Position numbers and translations under genes: made by a program. Under the pieces are notes generated by a model. That model did no database searches. It was not told the origin of the DNA and was given only the letters and a program-made list of their open reading frames with translations. Shown here in pieces: positions 6,859 to 10,739 of a stretch of DNA of 10,739 bases (position 1 is its first letter; each line of letters starts with the position of its first letter). Origin of the DNA: Oscillospiraceae bacterium. Its GTDB lineage: Bacteria; Bacillota; Clostridia; UMGS1883. The stretch lies in the NCBI GenBank assembly GCA_015069065.1, contig SVJI01000033.1, positions 1 to 10,739 on the forward strand. Direction: 5' to 3'.

Positions 6859-7872
6859 ATGGCAGTAAAAGTTGCAATTAACGGTTTTGGACGTATCGGC
6901 CGTCTGGCATTCCGTCAGATGTTCGGTGCAGAGGGTTATGAGATAGTAGCTATCAACGACCTTACAGCTCCTAAGATGCTCGCGCATCTTCTCAAGTATG
7001 ACTCTTCTCAGGGAAGATATGACGGTCATACTGTAACAGCAGGAGAGGACAGCATCACAGTTGACGGTAAGGAAATTAAGATTTATGCTATCAAGGATGC
7101 TAAGGAATGCCCCTGGGGCGAGCTTAACGTAGACGTTGTTCTTGAATGTACAGGTTTCTACTGCTCAAAGGAAAAGTCTCAGGCTCATATAGATGCAGGT
7201 GCTAAGAAAGTTGTTATTTCTGCTCCCGCAGGTAACGACCTTAAGACAATCGTATTCAGCGTAAATGAAGATACTCTTACTAAGGAAGATACAATCATTT
7301 CTGCTGCATCATGTACAACAAACTGCCTTGCTCCCATGGCAAAGGCTCTTAACGATTATGCACCCATCCAGTCAGGTATCATGGCTACAATCCATGCTTA
7401 CACAGGTGATCAGATGATTCTTGATGGTCCTCACCGTAAGGGTGACCTCCGTCGTGCTCGCGCAGGTGCTGTTAACATCGTTCCCAACTCTACAGGTGCT
7501 GCAAAGGCTATCGGTCTTGTAATTCCTGAGCTTAACGGAAAGCTTATCGGTGCTGCACAGCGTGTTCCTGTTCCCACAGGTTCAACAACTATTCTTACAG
7601 CTGTTGTTAAGGGTACAGATATCACTAAGGAAGGCATCAACGCTGCTATGAAGGCTGCTTCAAGCGAGTCTTTCGGTTACAATGAGGATGAAATCGTATC
7701 TTCTGATATCATCGGTATCCGTTACGGTTCTCTCTTCGATGCTACACAGACAATGGTAGCAAAGATTTCTGACGACCTTTACGAAGTTCAGGTTGTTTCA
7801 TGGTATGACAACGAGAATTCTTACACAAGCCAGATGGTTCGTACAATCAAGTACTTCGCAGAGCTTGCATAA
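6859..7872 (+). CDS. gap: Glyceraldehyde-3-phosphate dehydrogenase, glycolytic type
   Basis: Oxidises and phosphorylates glyceraldehyde-3-phosphate to 1,3-bisphosphoglycerate with NAD in glycolysis. The Rossmann motif INGFGRIGRL (7-16) opens the protein. D34 in INDL favours NAD over NADP. The active site ASCTTNCLAPM (150-160) carries the nucleophile C152, with the base H179 in TIHAYTGD. The C-terminal SWYDNENSY (314-322) is the usual signature. Length 337 is standard. The start is set by AAAGGA (6844-6849). Codon use differs clearly from its neighbours, with nearly all Phe as TTC, Arg mostly CGT and Thr mostly ACA, as expected of a very highly expressed gene rather than of transfer. No convincing promoter is visible in the 58-base upstream gap, which is A/T-only over much of its length. 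Confidence 0.97.
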   Translation: MAVKVAINGFGRIGRLAFRQMFGAEGYEIVAINDLTAPKMLAHLLKYDSSQGRYDGHTVTAGEDSITVDGKEIKIYAIKDAKECPWGELNVDVVLECTGFYCSKEKSQAHIDAGAKKVVISAPAGNDLKTIVFSVNEDTLTKEDTIISAASCTTNCLAPMAKALNDYAPIQSGIMATIHAYTGDQMILDGPHRKGDLRRARAGAVNIVPNSTGAAKAIGLVIPELNGKLIGAAQRVPVPTGSTTILTAVVKGTDITKEGINAAMKAASSESFGYNEDEIVSSDIIGIRYGSLFDATQTMVAKISDDLYEVQVVSWYDNENSYTSQMVRTIKYFAELA

Positions 7873-7888
7873 GTTAATAAGTTAGTAT

Positions 7889-7925
7889 AAAAAATCGTCT
7901 GCACAAAAGTGCAGACGATTTTTTT
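7889..7925. terminator. Bidirectional terminator shared by gap and rodA
   Basis: Perfect 16-bp stem (7889-7904 with 7909-7924) around an AAAA loop. The core is TCGTCTGCAC/GTGCAGACGA, with A-runs on the left and T-runs on the right, giving a U-tract on both strands. It lies between the convergent stops of gap (7872) and rodA (7939) and can end both transcripts. Confidence 0.9.
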
Positions 7926-7938
7926 ATTGAATTTAATA

Positions 7939-9066
7939 TTAAAGCGTGTGCGGCTCCATAAAGTCAAACTTTGTTGCCCTGCGCCGCATACGGACATTTT
8001 GCACAAGTCCTACTGCAATAAAGCACGTCACCAGATTACTTCCTCCATAGCTTATAAAAGGAAGGGGGATTCCTGTAATGGGGAGTAAGCCAAGACACAT
8101 TCCGATATTCTCCAATACATGGAAAAACATCATAGAACCTACACCTATACATATCATTTCCCCGAATGTATCGTGTGAACAGCTTTTTGCGTTGTCAAAG
8201 CAACGATATACAATCAAAAGAAGCAGTGCTGCTATGAATATTGCACCAATCAATCCAAATTCCTCTCCAATTACGGAAAAGACGAAGTCTGTTTGTTTTT
8301 CAGGCAGATAGCCGTATTGAGTCTGAGGCCCTTTGAGATATCCGCGTCCCCAAATCATACCGCTTCCTATAGCAAGTTTCGACTGCAGTACATGATATCC
8401 GCTGCCGGTCGGGTCCTTCTCCGGAGAAAAGAGGGATATGATTCTGTTTTTCTGATATTCTTCAAGGAGGAACCATATTATCGGTGAAACGATTGCACCC
8501 AGAGAGCACACCCCGATAATATATTTTCGGTGAATTCCTGCAAAAAATAGTTCAAACGCAAAAATTATCACAAAAACAGTTGCCGTACCAAAGTCGGGCT
8601 GCATCAGTACAGGGAATACGTAACACAGTAAATGGAGTATAAGCCCTGCAAGCGTTTTGGGATTGTTAATACTGTCATACTTTTTTGAAATATGTAGCGA
8701 CAGTGTCAGGATAAAGCAAATTTTTGCAATCTCAGATGGCTGAACTGTAATAGGTCCGAGCACCAGCCAACCCTGTGTTCCGTGAGAAAGCTTTCCTACT
8801 GCCAGAACCAGAATTAAAAGCCCCACGCCTGCGGCAAAAATCAGATATCGCAGCTTTTCAAAGTATTTGTAGCTGAAAAATATGACTCCTGTCATTGCAC
8901 CCACACCAAGAATAAGTGCCGCACTTTGTACCAGTATGTATCGTATATGCGCGTCGAGAGCCCACGATGCACTGTTAATGACTAAGATACCCAGCACTGC
9001 TGCAAGCAGACTGCTTACAAGAAGAGTCATATCAATCTTGTCGGAAAAAAAGCTTGGTTTTTTCAT
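7939..9066 (-). CDS. rodA: Rod-shape-determining peptidoglycan glycosyltransferase RodA (SEDS family)
   Basis: SEDS proteins are integral membrane glycan polymerases that extend peptidoglycan from lipid II with a partner class B penicillin-binding protein. The 375 residues contain about ten hydrophobic segments, the usual RodA/FtsW layout. Signatures include VQPSEIAKI (108-116), MQPDFGTA (155-162), SGYHVLQSKLAIGSG (222-236), GYLPEKQTDFVFSVIGEEFG (252-271) with D260 at the position of the family's catalytic aspartate, and LLPITGIPLPFISYGGSN (327-344). The wording LLPITGIPLPF and the TDFVF block favour RodA over FtsW/SpoVE, but the split is by resemblance only. The minus-strand start at 9066 is preceded by AGGTG (9078-9074). 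No mreB, mreCD or PBP gene lies adjacent, so the partner is encoded elsewhere. Confidence 0.88.
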   Translation of the reverse strand: MKKPSFFSDKIDMTLLVSSLLAAVLGILVINSASWALDAHIRYILVQSAALILGVGAMTGVIFFSYKYFEKLRYLIFAAGVGLLILVLAVGKLSHGTQGWLVLGPITVQPSEIAKICFILTLSLHISKKYDSINNPKTLAGLILHLLCYVFPVLMQPDFGTATVFVIIFAFELFFAGIHRKYIIGVCSLGAIVSPIIWFLLEEYQKNRIISLFSPEKDPTGSGYHVLQSKLAIGSGMIWGRGYLKGPQTQYGYLPEKQTDFVFSVIGEEFGLIGAIFIAALLLLIVYRCFDNAKSCSHDTFGEMICIGVGSMMFFHVLENIGMCLGLLPITGIPLPFISYGGSNLVTCFIAVGLVQNVRMRRRATKFDFMEPHTL

Positions 9067-9085
9067 TTGTTATCACCTGAGTTTA

Positions 9086-9114
9086 ATTCTAACAGATTAT
9101 GAGTTGATAATCAA
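9086..9114 (-). promoter_or_regulatory. Promoter of rodA
   Basis: On the minus strand TTGATT (9114-9109), 17-base spacer, TAGAAT (9091-9086). The predicted transcript would begin only about 13 bases before the ATG, right at the ribosome site, which is unusually short and lowers confidence. No better pair was seen between here and the divergent HAD promoter. Confidence 0.5.
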
Positions 9115-9163
9115 TGTTTTTTTACTGTCTTATTTTGTCGGAAGTAAAAGTAGGTAAGAAGAG

Positions 9164-9192
9164 TTGAATTTTCTCATTTATCGTGCTATAAT
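9164..9192 (+). promoter_or_regulatory. Promoter of the HAD phosphatase / metallophosphoesterase unit
   Basis: TTGAAT (9164-9169), 17-base spacer, TATAAT (9187-9192) with a TGC extension directly before the -10 (9184-9186). It is the strongest-looking promoter in the window. It leaves a leader of about 65 bases. CTCATT/AATGAG elements surround it. Confidence 0.8.
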
Positions 9193-9264
9193 GAGTGTGC
9201 AATTCATTTGAAATGAGAGACACCTGATTTATACACTGATTTTAACAATTTAGGAGATATTAGA

Positions 9265-10077
9265 ATGAATGATTACAAACTAATTGCCTGTGACCTTGAC
9301 GGCACACTTATGGCTTCAGACCTGACATTGAGCAAGGAAAATCACGATGCTATGAAGAAAATAGCAGAATTAGGAGTATTGATTGTGCCTGCAACAGGCC
9401 GTACAATCTGTGAAATGCGGGAGGTTTTTGATTTGCCCGAAATCCGTTATGTAATATATTCAAACGGTGCGGCAGTTTTTGATAAGAAAACAGGCAAGAG
9501 TATTATTTTAGGACTGGAGGGTGACACTCTCGGTTTTGTTTTCGACACTGTGCTTAAGTACGATACCTTTGTGGTAATTCATAAAGACGGCAAAACATAT
9601 GCTGATAAAAAGAAAGCATCTGAGTTGCAGAAATATCACGTGAGTGTAAATGTAGAATATTTGGTGAATGAATACTGCACTTTAGTTGATGATTTTGAAG
9701 AACAACTTCCAAGCAGAGATGTTGAGAGTGTGGTGGTTTGTTTTTCGAATGGGGAGGATGTCGATGCCTGCCGTAAAATTCTCTCTTCAAATCCTGATTT
9801 GCGTATGGCGGAGGCTTGGGATTATAATCTGGAGATTTTTTTCAAGGATGCAGGAAAAGGCAGTGCGTTGAAAATTCTGGCTCAGAAACTGAATATGGAG
9901 CTTGATAATGTTATCTCTATAGGTGACAGTGATAACGACAGGCAAATGACTGTTATGTCAGGACTCGGACTTGTAACAGAAAATGGGTGTGATTCCCTCA
10001 AAGAGATTGCGGATAAGGTTATCTGCAGTAATGATGAACACGTGATGCGTTATGTTAAAAATCATTATTTCTCATAA
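9265..10077 (+). CDS. Cof-type HAD-IIB family phosphatase
   Basis: Haloacid-dehalogenase-superfamily hydrolase that probably dephosphorylates sugar phosphates or related small metabolites in the cytosol; many homologues are promiscuous and the substrate cannot be read from sequence. All four HAD motifs are present: I, D10-L-D12-GT with the nucleophile D10 and acid/base D12; II, T44 in PATGR; III, K198 in DAGKGSAL; and IV, GDSDND (220-225) with the magnesium-binding D221 and D225. The long segment between motifs II and III (about 80-190) is the type IIB cap. Length 270 is standard for Cof proteins. AGGAG (9252-9256) supports the start. It is followed after 15 bases by a metallophosphoesterase gene, probably in the same transcript. 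Confidence 0.92.
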   Translation: MNDYKLIACDLDGTLMASDLTLSKENHDAMKKIAELGVLIVPATGRTICEMREVFDLPEIRYVIYSNGAAVFDKKTGKSIILGLEGDTLGFVFDTVLKYDTFVVIHKDGKTYADKKKASELQKYHVSVNVEYLVNEYCTLVDDFEEQLPSRDVESVVVCFSNGEDVDACRKILSSNPDLRMAEAWDYNLEIFFKDAGKGSALKILAQKLNMELDNVISIGDSDNDRQMTVMSGLGLVTENGCDSLKEIADKVICSNDEHVMRYVKNHYFS

Positions 10078-10092
10078 TAAAAAGGTGATGAG

Positions 10093-10739
10093 ATGAATAT
10101 AAAAAGTATTCTGTTGAAAAAGCGGGTAGTTATATTCTTTATAATTTTAATTATTGCGCTTATACTCGTTTTCGCCTTTGATGTGCGATTGAAAACAGTT
10201 ACATATAATGTCAAAAGCTCTGAAATAAATGGAGAAATAAAGCTTGTCTTAGTAACGGATTTGCACTCCTGCTACTATGGAAAGAATCAAAGTAAGCTGC
10301 TTTGTGAAATGGAAAAGTATCAGCCTGATGCAGTGCTTTTGGGCGGTGACATCTTCGATGATGTGTCGGATGACACCAATGCCGAAATTTTCATTGATGC
10401 TCTGGCGGAAAAGTATAAAACATATTATGTGAGCGGAAACCATGAATGGTGGAGCAATAGAATGCAGAATATATTTAACCATCTTTCTGATAAAGGCGTA
10501 GTTGTCCTGAGGGGCAGCACAGATGTGCTGGAGATAGGGGAAGATATAATTACCGTTTCGGGGATTGACGACCCTGAGGTTAATACATATGAAAGCACAT
10601 ATTTAAACTGGGAAAAGCAGCTTGAGAGGGCAGGGGAGAGCATAGAGCAGAATTATCTTAATATACTGCTTACGCACCGCCCTGAATATGTGAAACAATA
10701 TTTTGTGTATGATTTCGATGTTGTTATGGCAGGGCACGC
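10093..10739 (+). CDS. Membrane-anchored metallophosphoesterase (runs off right edge)
   Basis: An open frame from the ATG at 10093 continues for 215 codons to the window edge, so the C-terminus is missing only because the window ends. AGGTGATG (10083-10090) is a good ribosome site, 15 bases or less after the HAD gene stop. Residues about 11-29 form one hydrophobic segment after KKR, predicting an N-terminal anchor with the catalytic domain outside. The calcineurin-like motifs are in order: TDLHS (D56, H58), GGDIFDD (D86), GNHEWW (N116, H117), THRPE (H195), and the final GH (H215) that normally begins GHxHGGQ. This arrangement resembles the YkuE/YaeI-type bacterial phosphoesterases, some of which act on lipid-linked phosphates; substrate is not determinable here. 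Co-location with a HAD phosphatase is suggestive but not proof of a shared pathway. Confidence 0.88.
   Translation, partial: MNIKSILLKKRVVIFFIILIIALILVFAFDVRLKTVTYNVKSSEINGEIKLVLVTDLHSCYYGKNQSKLLCEMEKYQPDAVLLGGDIFDDVSDDTNAEIFIDALAEKYKTYYVSGNHEWWSNRMQNIFNHLSDKGVVVLRGSTDVLEIGEDIITVSGIDDPEVNTYESTYLNWEKQLERAGESIEQNYLNILLTHRPEYVKQYFVYDFDVVMAGH

Noticed and set aside
8078..8487. Plus-strand frames of 64-77 codons opposite rodA
   Set aside because: Antisense to a well-supported membrane protein gene and lacking ribosome sites or recognisable content.

Overview
The window reads as ordinary chromosome from a low-to-moderate GC Gram-positive bacterium, most likely a gut-type member of the Clostridia (Ruminococcaceae/Oscillospiraceae-like). 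This rests on the purine-rich Shine-Dalgarno sites before almost every gene, vegetative-type promoters with 17-base spacers, intrinsic hairpin terminators, a class II (Firmicutes-type) GalT, and the presence of LytR-CpsA-Psr and RodA cell-wall proteins. The taxon is inferred from style and gene content; no marker gene is present to prove it.

Layout. Bases 1-207 (minus) are the first 69 codons of an AraC-family regulator that runs off the left edge. It is divergent from a three-gene galactose operon (plus, 376-4107): galT, galM, galK, spaced 12 and 15 bases apart and closed by a strong 16-bp hairpin at 4144-4179. The 168-base divergent region holds a good promoter for the regulator and an 18-base palindrome before galT. 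Next comes a solitary creatininase-family amidohydrolase gene (4226-5077) with its own promoter and terminator. It is followed by a LytR-CpsA-Psr cell-wall protein (5266-6210), a cytosolic cyclophilin (6312-6800) and glyceraldehyde-3-phosphate dehydrogenase (gap, 6859-7872). gap converges on rodA (minus, 7939-9066) across a shared bidirectional terminator. A divergent region (9067-9264) holds the rodA promoter and the promoter of a two-gene unit: a Cof-type HAD phosphatase (9265-10077) and a membrane-anchored metallophosphoesterase (10093 to the right edge, incomplete).

How the genes work together. The gal genes cover mutarotation, phosphorylation and uridylyl transfer of the Leloir pathway, feeding glucose-1-phosphate towards glycolysis, where gap acts. 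UDP-galactose 4-epimerase (galE) is not here and must be encoded elsewhere. RodA (glycan polymerisation) and the LCP protein (attachment of anionic or capsular polymers to peptidoglycan) are both envelope proteins but lie in separate transcription units. The creatininase-family enzyme and the HAD/metallophosphoesterase pair have confident family assignments but unknown substrates.

I found no mobile element, CRISPR array, tRNA/rRNA gene or riboswitch, and no intergenic stretch longer than about 200 bases. I do not see an evident new multi-gene system. The points most worth a second look are the gal operator-like palindrome, the orphan creatininase homologue, and repeated AATGAG/CTCATT elements around the HAD promoter.
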